A stretch of DNA of 64,000 nucleotides. Origin: Streptomyces sp. CB02009. GTDB taxonomy: Bacteria; Actinomycetota; Actinomycetes; Streptomycetales; Streptomycetaceae. Below the pieces are notes generated by a model. It had not been told where the DNA came from, searched no databases, and saw nothing but the letters and a program-made list of their open reading frames with translations. Position numbers and translations under genes: made by a program. Below, in pieces: positions 16,737 through 24,741 of this stretch (within the stretch, counting starts at the first letter, position 1; each line of letters starts with the position of its first letter). The stretch is from positions 124,001 to 188,000 of the forward strand of contig NZ_LIVV01000014.1 in NCBI RefSeq assembly GCF_001905825.1, written 5' to 3'.

Positions 16737-17246
16737 CTACGCGGCCTTGAGGCCGGCCTCGAGCCGGGAGCGGTTGAGGCACTGCTCCTCGGCGGTGAGC
16801 CGCAGCAGTGGGCGAAGGGGCCCGTTGAGTTCGCGGTCGAGGTGGACGATGCGGGCCTGGGGCACGGGCAGCGGGGTGTGCCGGGCGGCCTTGGCCCGCT
16901 CTCGGCGGGCCTGGTCCCGGGCGGCCAGGACGTCGACCCAGTCGGGTCCGAGCCGGTCGGCCAGGCGGCGGCGCAGGACGCGGCGCTGGGTCGGGGTGGT
17001 GCTTGCGAAGACGTTCTCCGTCGTCTCGTTGACCAGCGCCCACCGTAGGCAGGCGGTGACGACCGGGCAGGCGGAGCAGGCACGCCGCGCCTGCTCGAGC
17101 CTCTCTTGGGCCGCCTTCTTCGTGGCGCCGCTGAGGTCGCCTAAGCCGAGGTCGAACAGCTCGGGGCGCGTGCGGCAGCGGGTCGGGGAGGAGGTGTGCG
17201 GGAAGGGGAAGCGGGGGTCGGGGTCGGTGTGGTGGGTGCGGCTCAT
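16737..17246 (-). CDS. Atypical WhiB-like (Wbl) iron-sulfur protein
   Basis: A 169-residue Wbl protein. The four cluster ligands are present (TRCRTRPELFDLG, then ACSACPVVTACLRWAL), giving C-x(n)-CxxC-x5-C. The G[V/I]WGG turn that normally follows and contacts sigma factor is missing (the segment reads ETTENVFASTT), and the C-terminal 70 residues are an unusual extension rich in Arg and Leu. It may bind DNA or sigma-A differently from WhiB. The ATG overlaps the stop of the ASCH gene (ATGA). A longer in-frame ORF upstream is a shadow of the ASCH gene. Confidence 0.75.
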   Translation of the reverse strand: MSRTHHTDPDPRFPFPHTSSPTRCRTRPELFDLGLGDLSGATKKAAQERLEQARRACSACPVVTACLRWALVNETTENVFASTTPTQRRVLRRRLADRLGPDWVDVLAARDQARRERAKAARHTPLPVPQARIVHLDRELNGPLRPLLRLTAEEQCLNRSRLEAGLKAA

Positions 17247-17704
17247 GACGCGGACTCCGGGGTGAGCTGGGGGAGCTGGAGGCGGACCTGGTCGACGAGG
17301 TGCTGTGTCGGCTTCCAGGCGCCGAGCTGCCCGCGGTAGGCGGGGATCGGCAGCGGGAGCTCGTGGACGTCGGCCAGGACCAGGTGCCAGGCATCGGCCT
17401 GGGCCCAGGGGGAGCAGGGCGGGGTGCCGGCCGGGTCCTGGTGGCAGTCGGTCAGGCGGGCGATGCCGACGACGGCGCCGGTGTGCAGGTCGCGGCCGCG
17501 GATCGCGGTGGCGACCAGCGGGTCGCGCAGCGGGGCGCGTTCGGTGGTCTGCCTGGCGTGCAGGAGGAGCCAGCCGCGCCACGGCCAGTGCACGGGCCGG
17601 TTCTCGATGTTCTTCCCGGCGAGGAGGCAGGTGGCCCAGGGCTGGCGGACCGTGATGCCCCGAACCCAGGTGCCCGGGTCAGCGGGCAGGGACGAGTTAC
17701 TCAT
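17243..17704 (-). CDS. ASCH-domain protein
   Basis: A 153-residue protein with an ASCH/PUA-like fold near its N-terminus: GITVRQPWATCLLAGKNIEN followed by RPVHWPWRGWLLLHA, with the GK.IE and WRG positions typical of the family, and later AWHLVLADV. ASCH domains are thought to bind RNA or modified nucleotides; some are nucleases or amidohydrolases. It overlaps the GGDEF stop upstream (tcatg at 17701) and the Wbl start downstream, so the three are translationally coupled. Its target is unknown. Confidence 0.75.
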   Translation of the reverse strand: MSNSSLPADPGTWVRGITVRQPWATCLLAGKNIENRPVHWPWRGWLLLHARQTTERAPLRDPLVATAIRGRDLHTGAVVGIARLTDCHQDPAGTPPCSPWAQADAWHLVLADVHELPLPIPAYRGQLGAWKPTQHLVDQVRLQLPQLTPESAS

Positions 17705-18384
17705 GCGGCACGCTCCAGCGCGGTGCCGGGGCGGCCCTGCCGGCGGCCGTTGACGGTCGGCGTCTGGAGGTCCTCGATCTCCGCCCAGCCGTAGTGGCCG
17801 GAGTGCTTGGTTCGGTACATCGAGACGTCCGCGCCGCGCATCAGGGCGGGCAGGGCGTGGATGCCGAGGTAGTCGGGGACGGCGGCGCCGACCGACGCGG
17901 CGACCGCGACGGGCCCGGCGTCGGTGTACACGTGTTCGTGCAGGGCGTCGACGAGGGCTTGGAGGTGTTGCCGGATTGCGTCCCCGCCGACGAGGGTGTC
18001 CGTGCGGGTGGCGACGGCGAACTCGTCTCCGCCCAGGCGGCCGACGACTCCGTGGGGTCCGGCCCAGCGGGCAAGGCGCTCGCCGGTGGCGGCGAGCGCG
18101 GCGTCGCCGGCGGCGTGGCCGTGGGTGTCGTTCAGACTCTTGAAGTGGTCGAGGTCGACCAGGCAGAGCAGGGAGTCCTGCCGGTGGCGGACGAGGAGGC
18201 GCTGGGCGCGTCGCTCGAAGGCGGCGCGGCGCTGGGCGCCGGTCAGCGGGTCGCGGCGCTCGGCCGTGAGGCGCCGGTGGAGTGTGAGCGCGTGGAGGGT
18301 CCAGCCGGTGAGCGGGACCGCGAGGGTGGTGATGAGGAGCGCGCGCTGGCCGATCGGGCCTTGAACACGCATGACGGGGGCCAT
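17701..18384 (-). CDS. GGDEF-domain diguanylate cyclase, membrane-anchored
   Basis: A 227-residue protein with one N-terminal membrane helix (ALLITTLAVPLTGWTLHAL) followed by a full GGDEF domain: DPLTGAQRRAAFERRAQ, LVDLDHFKSLNDTHGHAAGD and the active loop RLGGDEFAV. Signature residues for GTP and metal are intact, so c-di-GMP synthesis is expected. The RxxD inhibitory site five residues before the loop is absent. c-di-GMP controls development in Streptomyces through BldD. The ATG at 18384 has GGGAG upstream. It heads a four-gene overlapping operon, unusual for a gene on a mobile element. Confidence 0.85.
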   Translation of the reverse strand: MAPVMRVQGPIGQRALLITTLAVPLTGWTLHALTLHRRLTAERRDPLTGAQRRAAFERRAQRLLVRHRQDSLLCLVDLDHFKSLNDTHGHAAGDAALAATGERLARWAGPHGVVGRLGGDEFAVATRTDTLVGGDAIRQHLQALVDALHEHVYTDAGPVAVAASVGAAVPDYLGIHALPALMRGADVSMYRTKHSGHYGWAEIEDLQTPTVNGRRQGRPGTALERAA

Positions 18385-18605
18385 ACTTGGATCTCCCTCT
18401 CGTCTCGTACGGGATGGGTGGCCCGGGGCAGGCGGACTGGTTTGGACGCCGATGTGCGCCTGTCCCGAGGCGGAGTTACAGGGCGAAGTGGCTTCGGGCC
18501 GTGCAACTGAGCGCGTTGTGCCAGGGGCCAGCCGTCGCGGCCCGTCCACTTCAGCAAGGTGGTTCGTCGTGCGCGGCCGGGTGGCGCGGGTGGGGGAGAG
18601 GCTGG

Positions 18606-19117
18606 TTACCGGGTCTTCGCGCCGATGGTGGTGATCACGGCGGCGAACGTCTCCCAGCCGTGGTGCCAGGCGCTGTCGAGATGGAAGGCTCCGTTCATGC
18701 CGAAGTCCGCGAGCTTGTAGAAGCCGCCCCTGCCGGTGTTGGTGGCGATCTTCTCCAGCAAGCCCTTGGCCGGGACGCGCCGGTCGGCGGCGTAGGCGTG
18801 CTGAAGGACACCGCGAGGGCGGCTGCGGCGGCGGCCGGGTGGACGCGGATGCCGAGCGCGCGGGCGCCGAGCCCGGCGACGATGGCCTGCGTGGCCGCGT
18901 AGGTCAGGCAGTGCTCCAGGCACGCCTTACGGCCATCGGCCGTGCCGTGGACCGTCTTCTTCTCGGTGACCGGGTCCTCGTAGGTGACCGGGTGGTCGTC
19001 GGACGCGCCCTTCACCTGGGCGCAGAAGTCCGACTGCACCCAGAAGTCTCCGAGCGAGCTACCGGCACGGGTCAGTCCGAGCAGGGCGGCGAAGACGGCG
19101 GGACGGTGAGCCTGCAT
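18606..19117 (-). pseudogene. DUF3307-like membrane protein, frameshifted
   Basis: The frame starting at 19117 (MQAHRPAVFAALLGLTRAGS, then LGDFWVQSDFCAQVKGA and CLEHCLTYAATQAIV) resembles the DUF3307-type proteins of actinomycete mobile elements. Near 18815 coding potential passes to another frame, which continues VLQHAYAADRRVPAKGLLEK and ends AVITTIGAKTR at 18606. A single-base change would restore a protein of about 170 residues. It is either inactivated or a sequencing error. The start has GAGAGG upstream. The genes on both sides are mobile-element genes in the same direction. Confidence 0.6.
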
Positions 19118-19134
19118 GAGGTGGTCCTCTCGGT

Positions 19135-19515
19135 TCAGGCGGCCAGCAGGTGCGGGGCCGGGGGAGCGGTGTATGAGGCGGGGTCGGCGGGCCTGCCGTC
19201 GTAGCACTCCAGGCACGCGCCCAAGGTCTGCAGGGGGATGCAGTGGAAGTAGCGCCGCCGGCAGGTGCAGCAGCTCTGGCGGGCGGCCATCGCGGCGTCG
19301 AGCGCCGCTTCCTTGGCGAGGGTCATCGCGACCTTGGGCTTCGCCAGGTCGATCCGGTACAGCCACGCGAACCGCTTGCCGCCGCGGCACTCGGTGCGGG
19401 CGGCGGGCGCCTGGCCGCCGAGGCGCAGACTTATCTCGCGCAGCCGACGACGGGTTGCGGGCCCGCCGGCCTGGCGCCACCGGAAGACCGGTAAGGAGCC
19501 GTCGCCGGGGTCATT
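19135..19515 (-). CDS. RRQRL-motif zinc-binding protein
   Basis: About 125 residues. The conserved opening LPVFRWRQAGGPATRRRLRE is the RRQRL-type motif of small zinc-binding proteins of Streptomyces integrative elements, followed by a LYRIDLAKP segment and a C-terminal zinc knuckle (SCCTCRRRYFHCIPL, then LGACLECY). I see no normal start codon in frame: an ATG at 19514 lies one frame off, so a frameshift at the 5' end or a non-standard start must be assumed. The stop at 19135 is 17 bp before the DUF3307-like gene. Confidence 0.6.
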   Translation of the reverse strand, partial: NDPGDGSLPVFRWRQAGGPATRRRLREISLRLGGQAPAARTECRGGKRFAWLYRIDLAKPKVAMTLAKEAALDAAMAARQSCCTCRRRYFHCIPLQTLGACLECYDGRPADPASYTAPPAPHLLAA

Positions 19516-19835
19516 GCGGGTCGACGTCGACCAGGTCCTGGTCGACCATCAGCCGGTCCAGGATCCGGGAAGCCGGGCGGGGCGCTGCGGGGGGCGGAGG
19601 CCGGGGCGCTGCGGACGCGGGCGCCCGATCCGGCAGCGCGGACGGGGGACGAGCACGGGATGTCCTCCAGCAGGTGCGAGTTCGGGCAGTGGCGCGCCCC
19701 GTCGACGGGCGGTCCGTCGACGGGGCGTGAGGTGAGGGCGGGTGGCCGGTCGGCCTGCCCAGTCACCGGGACCACCGCCACCGAAGTACGGGGCGGGGCG
19801 GTGCCGGTGGCCAGGCGGGTCGGTCGGAGCCTGTG
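19516..19835. other. Gap with low-complexity ORF
   Basis: 320 bp with only short Pro/Arg-rich minus-strand frames. One of these ends DRLMVDQDLVDVDPQ at 19511 and looks like the tail of a broken protein. The region also holds the terminator at 19695-19727. No intact gene is supported. Confidence 0.35.
19695..19727 (-). terminator. Terminator-like hairpin
   Basis: Perfect 14-bp arms (cgccccgtcgacgg/ccgtcgacggggcg) around a five-base loop, about 110 bp past the stop of the minus-strand gene at 19836. Confidence 0.6.
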
Positions 19836-20171
19836 TCAGAGGACGGCGGTGACGGCGAGGGCGAAGAGGGCGACTGACCCGCCGATCAGGAGTGCGGAGC
19901 CGGCGCGGGCCCACCAGTAGTGGCCCATCGTCTTCTCGTCGCGCAGGTCGCTGAGACCGTCGGCGACGCGGGCGTGGAGCACGGCAAGCGGGGACAGGGC
20001 GGCGTACCAGCGGCCCAGGCGGTCTATCTCGCCGGCGAGTTCGTGGTCGGGGAAGTGGCCGCCGTGGACGGCCTGGCGGTGGACGTCGCCTTCGGAGTCC
20101 AGGTCGTCGGGGTTGAGGACGACGGGGCTGGTGGTGCGGCAGATGGTGCAGCGGTAGCGGTATCGGCGCAC
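19836..20171 (-). CDS. Hypothetical tail-anchored membrane protein
   Basis: An 111-residue protein with a CxxC pair near the N-terminus (YRYRCTICRTTSPV), a soluble acidic middle (HGGHFPDHELAGEIDRLG) and a single C-terminal membrane helix (SALLIGGSVALFALAVTAVL). The N-terminus resembles a small zinc ribbon but only two Cys are seen. GTG at 20171 has GGGAG ten bases before it. It sits between two terminator-like hairpins, so it is probably transcribed alone. Function unknown. Confidence 0.6.
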   Translation of the reverse strand: MRRYRYRCTICRTTSPVVLNPDDLDSEGDVHRQAVHGGHFPDHELAGEIDRLGRWYAALSPLAVLHARVADGLSDLRDEKTMGHYWWARAGSALLIGGSVALFALAVTAVL

Positions 20172-20218
20172 GGTGGTTGGTCTCCCGAGAGGGTGGTGTG
20201 TGGGCAGGGAACGGCGAC

Positions 20219-20250
20219 GCCCCGCCCGGAAGGGAGGTTCCGGGCGGGGC
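20219..20250 (-). terminator. Terminator of the FtsK-like gene cluster
   Basis: Perfect 13-bp arms (gccccgcccggaa/ttccgggcggggc) with loop gggagg, about 50 bp beyond the small ORF at 20299. Confidence 0.75.
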
Positions 20251-20298
20251 GGGAGTCGAGCTGGGTGTGGGTGTCTCTGCGTCAGGGCGGGGAGCGGG

Positions 20299-20421
20299 TT
20301 AGGTGTTGGGCTGTCTGCTGACGTCGTCGACACGGCGGAGGGTCTCGTGGGCCATGTCGGTGATGGTCTGGAGCTGCCTGTCGATGTCGGCCGCGTCCGA
20401 GCCGGTGAACGAGAACGGCAC
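20299..20421 (-). CDS. Small hypothetical protein (40 aa)
   Basis: A short ORF, too short for most ORF callers, starting GTG at 20421 (or GTG 20433) with GGTGGAG six bases upstream. It begins VPFSFTGSDAADIDRQLQTI and ends RRVDDVSRQPNT; the composition is that of a single charged helix. It lies 16 bp after the DUF6197 stop and just before the cluster terminator, so it is probably expressed with it. No family is recognised. Confidence 0.5.
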   Translation of the reverse strand: MPFSFTGSDAADIDRQLQTITDMAHETLRRVDDVSRQPNT

Positions 20422-20437
20422 AGGCAGCTCCACCGGG

Positions 20438-20914
20438 TCAGATGTTCATGTGGTGGGCGCGCCGGATGGCGGCCTCCCACACGCTACGTACCTGTGCTCC
20501 GCTGTGGGAGTCGTTCCAGGACGGGATGGTCTGCCACTTCTTGCCGTGCTGGCGGCGGGCCTCGTCCAGGAGGAGGTTCCCGGCGTCGCAGTAGGCGGTG
20601 TTGCGGGCGCCGGCGGCGGCGCGCAGGGCGCCGATGGAGCAGCGGGCGCCCTCGGTGTTGATGAGGCTGTACCTGGTCCAGCCGTGGGTGTCGAGGAACG
20701 CGAGCGCGTCGGTCAGGGTCTTCTCGACCGGGCCGGTCAGGCGCGCGGGCTGGACGGCGATGAGAGGTGCCTGCGTGGGCGCCGTGGGGGCCGCAGGGGC
20801 GGCGGTGGCGGCGGGTTCCGGGGTGGGGTCGGGGTCGAGGCGTCGGAACGCGGCCGCGTAAAGGTCCTGGTCGATGGGGGTGAAGTCGGTACCGCTGTTG
20901 GTGCGGGTGTTCAT
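20438..20914 (-). CDS. DUF6197 family protein
   Basis: A 158-residue protein. The N-terminal 50 residues are Pro/Ala-rich linker. The C-terminal 100 match the DUF6197 pattern (RYSLINTEGARCSIGALRAA followed by an EARRQHGK helix and SWNDSHSGAQVRSVWEAAIR). The family is common on Streptomyces plasmids and in phage-like regions and has no known activity. The ATG overlaps the stop of the FtsK-like ATPase (ATGA at 20911) and has GGAGGG upstream. Confidence 0.75.
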   Translation of the reverse strand: MNTRTNSGTDFTPIDQDLYAAAFRRLDPDPTPEPAATAAPAAPTAPTQAPLIAVQPARLTGPVEKTLTDALAFLDTHGWTRYSLINTEGARCSIGALRAAAGARNTAYCDAGNLLLDEARRQHGKKWQTIPSWNDSHSGAQVRSVWEAAIRRAHHMNI

Positions 20915-23130
20915 GCTGCCCTCCACAGGCCGTTTTCGTTGGTGATCTCGCCTCGCTTCTTCAGCTCGGACAACCTGGGTTTGATGTTCTTCGCGGGGGT
21001 CTCGAGCTTCCTGGCGATGGTTTCGGCGGTCATGGGGATGGAGTGCTCCTGGAGGAGCTCGAGGATGCGCGGTTTGATCAGCTCCTGTCCTTCGGGCGCC
21101 GCCGGGGCTCCCTCCGACCGGGCGGGCCCGGTGGCGGCGTGGGGACCGGCGGGGATGTGGTGGGCCGCCGGCTCCTGTGAGGAGGGGGAGCCCTCGGCCG
21201 CGGCAAGGAGGTCGGCGAGACTGCCGACCAAGTTCTTGCCGCGCTTGTCGACCATCGGCGTCCTTGCGATCGCGTCGCGCTCGCGCCAGGCGTCGCAGTG
21301 CTCGATCCCGACCGGCCGCTCGCCTCCGGCAAGCGAGACCGGCGGCACGTCCAGGTGGAGGGAGCGGAACTGGACGGCCTGGCTGCCGGGGGTGAGGAGG
21401 TAGCCCAGGCCGAAGGTGCCGTCCTCGGGAGCGGCGGCGGCCTCGGTGGCCAGGCCGCTCATGTCCCGGTCGGCGACCTTGGCGTACTGGCCTGGCCACT
21501 GCGAGGGGATCATCGACAGGTCGATGCCCTCCGCGCCCTCCACTGCGTTCGCGCCGACCAGGGAACCCTGGCCCTTGGCGCAGCGCAGGAAGACCGCGCC
21601 GCCGCCGATGAGGAGCTGGGACCGGATGACGGTTGAGTTGCCGAGGTCTTCGGCGAGCGGGGTCTGGGTGGCCAGGACCACGCCGATGCCCCGCTTGAGG
21701 GACCGGCGGGTCAGCTGCTCCACGATCGCCTTCGCCTCCAGGTGGTATGGCGAGGAGGACGACAGCAGCATGTGCGCCTCGTCGATGACGAACAGGACCA
21801 GCGGGTCGGTGAACGGGAAGGCGGGGGAGCGGTAGCGGGCCTCGCGGTCGAGCATCATCGCGTAGGCCAGGCGCAGCGCTCCCATCGCCTCGTCCAGGCC
21901 GTCGCCGAGGTAGGCGGACAGCGAGGCGCCGGTGATGGTCCCGGCCTGCGGGGAGGCGAGGATCACCGCGATGCCGGAGCGGTGGGCGGAGAGCAGGATC
22001 TGCTCCAGCAGCCCCGACTTGCCTGACCGCGACCCGCCGACGAGGTAGAGGTGGCGGGCGCCGGACCCGGGCTGCGCGAGCGGCAGGAGCGCGGCCCGGC
22101 CATCCACGTAGGTGCCGGCGCGGACGTAGCCGCGCGAGTCCATCGCCAGCTCGTCCAGGACCGAGGAGAGCATCGTGCCGTGCATCAGCGCGTGCTCCCG
22201 CATCACCCGGATCCCCATCTGCGACGGCTTGCCGCCGGGGGCCAGGGCGATCTGGATCGTCTCCAGGTCGAGATTGCCCGCGAGGTCCTGCAGGTTGACG
22301 GTGCCGATCGCCCGGCGGTCGCGGGTGGCGATGCCTTCCCAGTCCAGCGGCCCGTCGTAGCGGGTGACGGTCAGGGATGTGCCGGGCATCGCGCCCTCCG
22401 GCACGCCGACGTACGCGGCCCACAGCTCCTGGGGAGTCGTGGGGGCGCCGACCGCGATCTGCGGCTGCGCCGCCGGTACCTTCAGGTGCACGGTGACGGG
22501 CAGGGCGTTGGGCGCGTAGTGCTTCGGGTCGCCAAGCTCGATCTGGGAGACGGGGATCTGGTAGACGGAGGCGATGTCGGCGGCCTTCACCCGCACCTGC
22601 TGCCCCTGGGGCAGGGTGATGATCCCGGTGAACGCCACGTGGTCGCTGTCGATCTCGAGGCCGAGGTGCTCCAGGTGGGCCCCGGCCTGGATGAGGACGC
22701 GGCCCTCGGTCTGCGTGGGTCCCGAGATGTACTCGCGCCACCAGGCGGTGATGAGCTGGGCCTGCGACGTCTGCCCGGTGCTCGTCCCCCCGCCCGTGGC
22801 CGGGGTCGCGGGCGTGAGCGCGGCGGCGGGCATGTGGCCGGCGAGGTTGCGGTGGTGGGCCAGGGCAGCCGCCCCGGCCGGGACTGCGAGCCCGAGGGCG
22901 ATCAGCGGGTTCATGCCGCTGGCGAGAACCTCGTTGGCGGCGATGCCGCAGCCGGTGGTCGTGAGCCCGCACGCGATCAGGGACCGCAGAACAGGAGCGG
23001 AGGCGCCAACGGCCCACGCTCCCGCTCCGGCCGCCGCAGCGGCGAGGGCGGACCAGGGGCCGACCACGAGAGGCACCACCGCGAGCGCGGCAGGCGCGTA
23101 CTGGACGAACTGAGCTCGGGTCGGCCCCAT
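20911..23130 (-). CDS. FtsK/SpoIIIE-type DNA translocase of the mobile element
   Basis: A 739-residue ATPase. Hydrophobic N-terminal segments (about 10-90) suggest membrane attachment. The motor domain has Walker A GGSRSGKSG and Walker B LVLFVIDEAH, followed by the arginine-bearing segment VLATQTPLAEDLGNS. The last 70 residues form a winged helix (ILELLQEHSIPMTAETIARK), comparable to the DNA-reading gamma domain of FtsK and TraB. Streptomyces conjugation needs a single TraB-like translocase moving double-stranded DNA, which this gene could supply. Similar proteins also occur in non-conjugative elements. The ATG at 23130 follows an AAGGA site. Confidence 0.8.
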   Translation of the reverse strand: MGPTRAQFVQYAPAALAVVPLVVGPWSALAAAAAGAGAWAVGASAPVLRSLIACGLTTTGCGIAANEVLASGMNPLIALGLAVPAGAAALAHHRNLAGHMPAAALTPATPATGGGTSTGQTSQAQLITAWWREYISGPTQTEGRVLIQAGAHLEHLGLEIDSDHVAFTGIITLPQGQQVRVKAADIASVYQIPVSQIELGDPKHYAPNALPVTVHLKVPAAQPQIAVGAPTTPQELWAAYVGVPEGAMPGTSLTVTRYDGPLDWEGIATRDRRAIGTVNLQDLAGNLDLETIQIALAPGGKPSQMGIRVMREHALMHGTMLSSVLDELAMDSRGYVRAGTYVDGRAALLPLAQPGSGARHLYLVGGSRSGKSGLLEQILLSAHRSGIAVILASPQAGTITGASLSAYLGDGLDEAMGALRLAYAMMLDREARYRSPAFPFTDPLVLFVIDEAHMLLSSSSPYHLEAKAIVEQLTRRSLKRGIGVVLATQTPLAEDLGNSTVIRSQLLIGGGAVFLRCAKGQGSLVGANAVEGAEGIDLSMIPSQWPGQYAKVADRDMSGLATEAAAAPEDGTFGLGYLLTPGSQAVQFRSLHLDVPPVSLAGGERPVGIEHCDAWRERDAIARTPMVDKRGKNLVGSLADLLAAAEGSPSSQEPAAHHIPAGPHAATGPARSEGAPAAPEGQELIKPRILELLQEHSIPMTAETIARKLETPAKNIKPRLSELKKRGEITNENGLWRAA

Positions 23131-23145
23131 GATCCTTCGTTCTCC

Positions 23146-23538
23146 TTAACTCTGGGCGTAGAAGCCGGCTTCGGCCATGTCGACGGGGGAGGTGGCGACG
23201 GCGTCGGCGATGCCGCCGTGGTCGTTCTCGGTGGTGGTCTTCGCGTCGTCGGCGGCCGCGGAGGCGCTGTCGGCGGCGGAGGTGTAGGCGCCGGCCGCGT
23301 CCTTGACGCCGGTCATGGTCAGCGCGGCGTCGGCGAACTCGGAGGTCGTGGCATCGTCGACGGCCAGCGCCTTCATCGTTTCGGAGGCGTCCAGCATCTG
23401 CTCGGCGGCGTCGTCGACGTCGGCGGCGAGCTTGGTGACGGTCTGGGCGTGCGCGTGGACCTTGTGGGTGAGCCAGGCCAGCTTGGTGCGCAGGGCCGCG
23501 TAGTTCGCGGCGTCCTTCAGGGTCTCGGTGGCGCTCAT
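23146..23538 (-). CDS. Helical protein with HGGI...FY C-terminal tail
   Basis: A 130-residue, Ala-rich helical protein (LTHKVHAHAQTVTKLAADVD, LDASETMKALAVDD) with the look of a WXG100/coiled-coil rod, though no WXG is seen. Its last 27 residues (DHGGIADAVATSPVDMAEAG then FYAQS) match the tail of the next protein upstream. The ATG at 23538 has GAGGAG eight bases before it. It lies 15 bp upstream of the translocase gene and is probably a partner or cargo of it; that is inference. Confidence 0.6.
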   Translation of the reverse strand: MSATETLKDAANYAALRTKLAWLTHKVHAHAQTVTKLAADVDDAAEQMLDASETMKALAVDDATTSEFADAALTMTGVKDAAGAYTSAADSASAAADDAKTTTENDHGGIADAVATSPVDMAEAGFYAQS

Positions 23539-23555
23539 GAACGGCTGCTCCTCTT

Positions 23556-24707
23556 CTATCGGGCGTTGTAGAAGTCGCGCTCGGCGGGCTTGGTCAGAGG
23601 GCTGTCGGCGACGGCCCGGAAGATGCCGCCGTGCCGGGCCTCGGCGTTCGCGGACGCGGTGCGGCACGCCTCCTCGCCGCCCTGGATCTTGTCGTGGACG
23701 TCCTTGGCGGCGGCGGCCTGGAGGTCGAGCTGCTCCTTGAGGACCTCGCACTTGGCGATGAGGTTCGCGCCGACGCCCTTGGCGGTGATGTCGGCGATGA
23801 GGGTGTCGCAGTCGGTGGCCAGCTCCAGGGCCTCGTCCATGAGTTCCAGGGCGGTGTCGGTGCTGGCCTGGCACAGGGTGGCCGAGCCCTCGGCGAGGTC
23901 GATGACCTGGGTGAGGGTCATGACCTCACCGCCACTGTAGGTACGGGACTTGCCTGTGGCGGTCGTGACGTGGATGCCCTTGTCGTCGACGGTCGCGGAG
24001 TGCGGGACGGGCGGGTTGGGCTGCATCGCGGGGTCCTTCCGGATGTTGTCGGGCAGCTTGACGGTGCGGGGCCGCGGGATGGTGCCGGCCGGGGGAACCG
24101 CGGACCCCGGCGGCACCGTCACCGGCGGAGTCATCGGTGGGGGAGTCGCCGGCGGCGGTGGCGGGGTTGTCGGGGGAGGGGGCGCCGTCGGAGGGGTTGT
24201 TGGGGGAGAGGGCGCCGTCGGAGGTGGCGGTGGCGGTGGCGGTGCGAACGGCGGTGGAGGCGTTGCCGGCGAAGTTGCCGAGGACGGGGCCGACGAGGCC
24301 GGCGCCCCCGTCGGCGGGGGCGTCGAGGACGGGGTTCCCGTCGGCGGCGTGGCCGAGGCTGAGGTCCCCGCTGCCGGCGTCGTCGAGGACGAGGACCCTG
24401 TCGGCGGGGTGGCCGCAGAAGGGCCTCCGGAGGTGGAAAAGGAAGGCTTCCCGGTCGGCTTTTTGAGGTAGGCCGATCGCCATCCGTCGCGCAGGCCACC
24501 AGCCATATGAGTGCCTGCCAGAAGCCCGTAATGCGTTTTCGCCGCGATGTTGTACGGCGTGTTTCGGAATGTGTCCGGCGCCCGGGTCGGATTCCATTTA
24601 TCTTTCGTTTTTGCAGGTGGTTTCTTGATTCCTGCCTGTTCGTATTTCCCGTGTGTTTTCTCCACGCCGAACACGTAGCTGATGGCGAGGAGCAAGAGGA
24701 GTTCCAT
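23556..24707 (-). CDS. Membrane-anchored proline-rich protein with HGGI...FY tail
   Basis: A 383-residue protein. A short hydrophobic N-terminus (MELLLLLAISYVFGV) could anchor it. Residues 90-215 are a low-complexity Pro/Thr/Ser stretch able to span the cell wall. The C-terminal 130 residues are helical (LAEGSATLCQASTDTALELM, IAKCEVLKEQLDLQAA) and end in HGGIFRAVADSPLTKPAERD then FYNAR, the same tail as the 130-residue neighbour. The ATG at 24707 has GGGAGGG upstream. Layout suggests a wall-spanning component of the transfer machinery. Confidence 0.6.
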   Translation of the reverse strand: MELLLLLAISYVFGVEKTHGKYEQAGIKKPPAKTKDKWNPTRAPDTFRNTPYNIAAKTHYGLLAGTHMAGGLRDGWRSAYLKKPTGKPSFSTSGGPSAATPPTGSSSSTTPAAGTSASATPPTGTPSSTPPPTGAPASSAPSSATSPATPPPPFAPPPPPPPPTAPSPPTTPPTAPPPPTTPPPPPATPPPMTPPVTVPPGSAVPPAGTIPRPRTVKLPDNIRKDPAMQPNPPVPHSATVDDKGIHVTTATGKSRTYSGGEVMTLTQVIDLAEGSATLCQASTDTALELMDEALELATDCDTLIADITAKGVGANLIAKCEVLKEQLDLQAAAAKDVHDKIQGGEEACRTASANAEARHGGIFRAVADSPLTKPAERDFYNAR

Positions 24708-24741
24708 GACCCTCCCTTCTGTGACTCTGTGTGTTTGCGGT

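Noticed and set aside
20438..23017. 859-codon minus-strand frame overlapping the translocase gene
   Set aside because: It is an out-of-frame Arg/Pro/Gly shadow of the FtsK-like gene; only its last part coincides with the DUF6197 gene.
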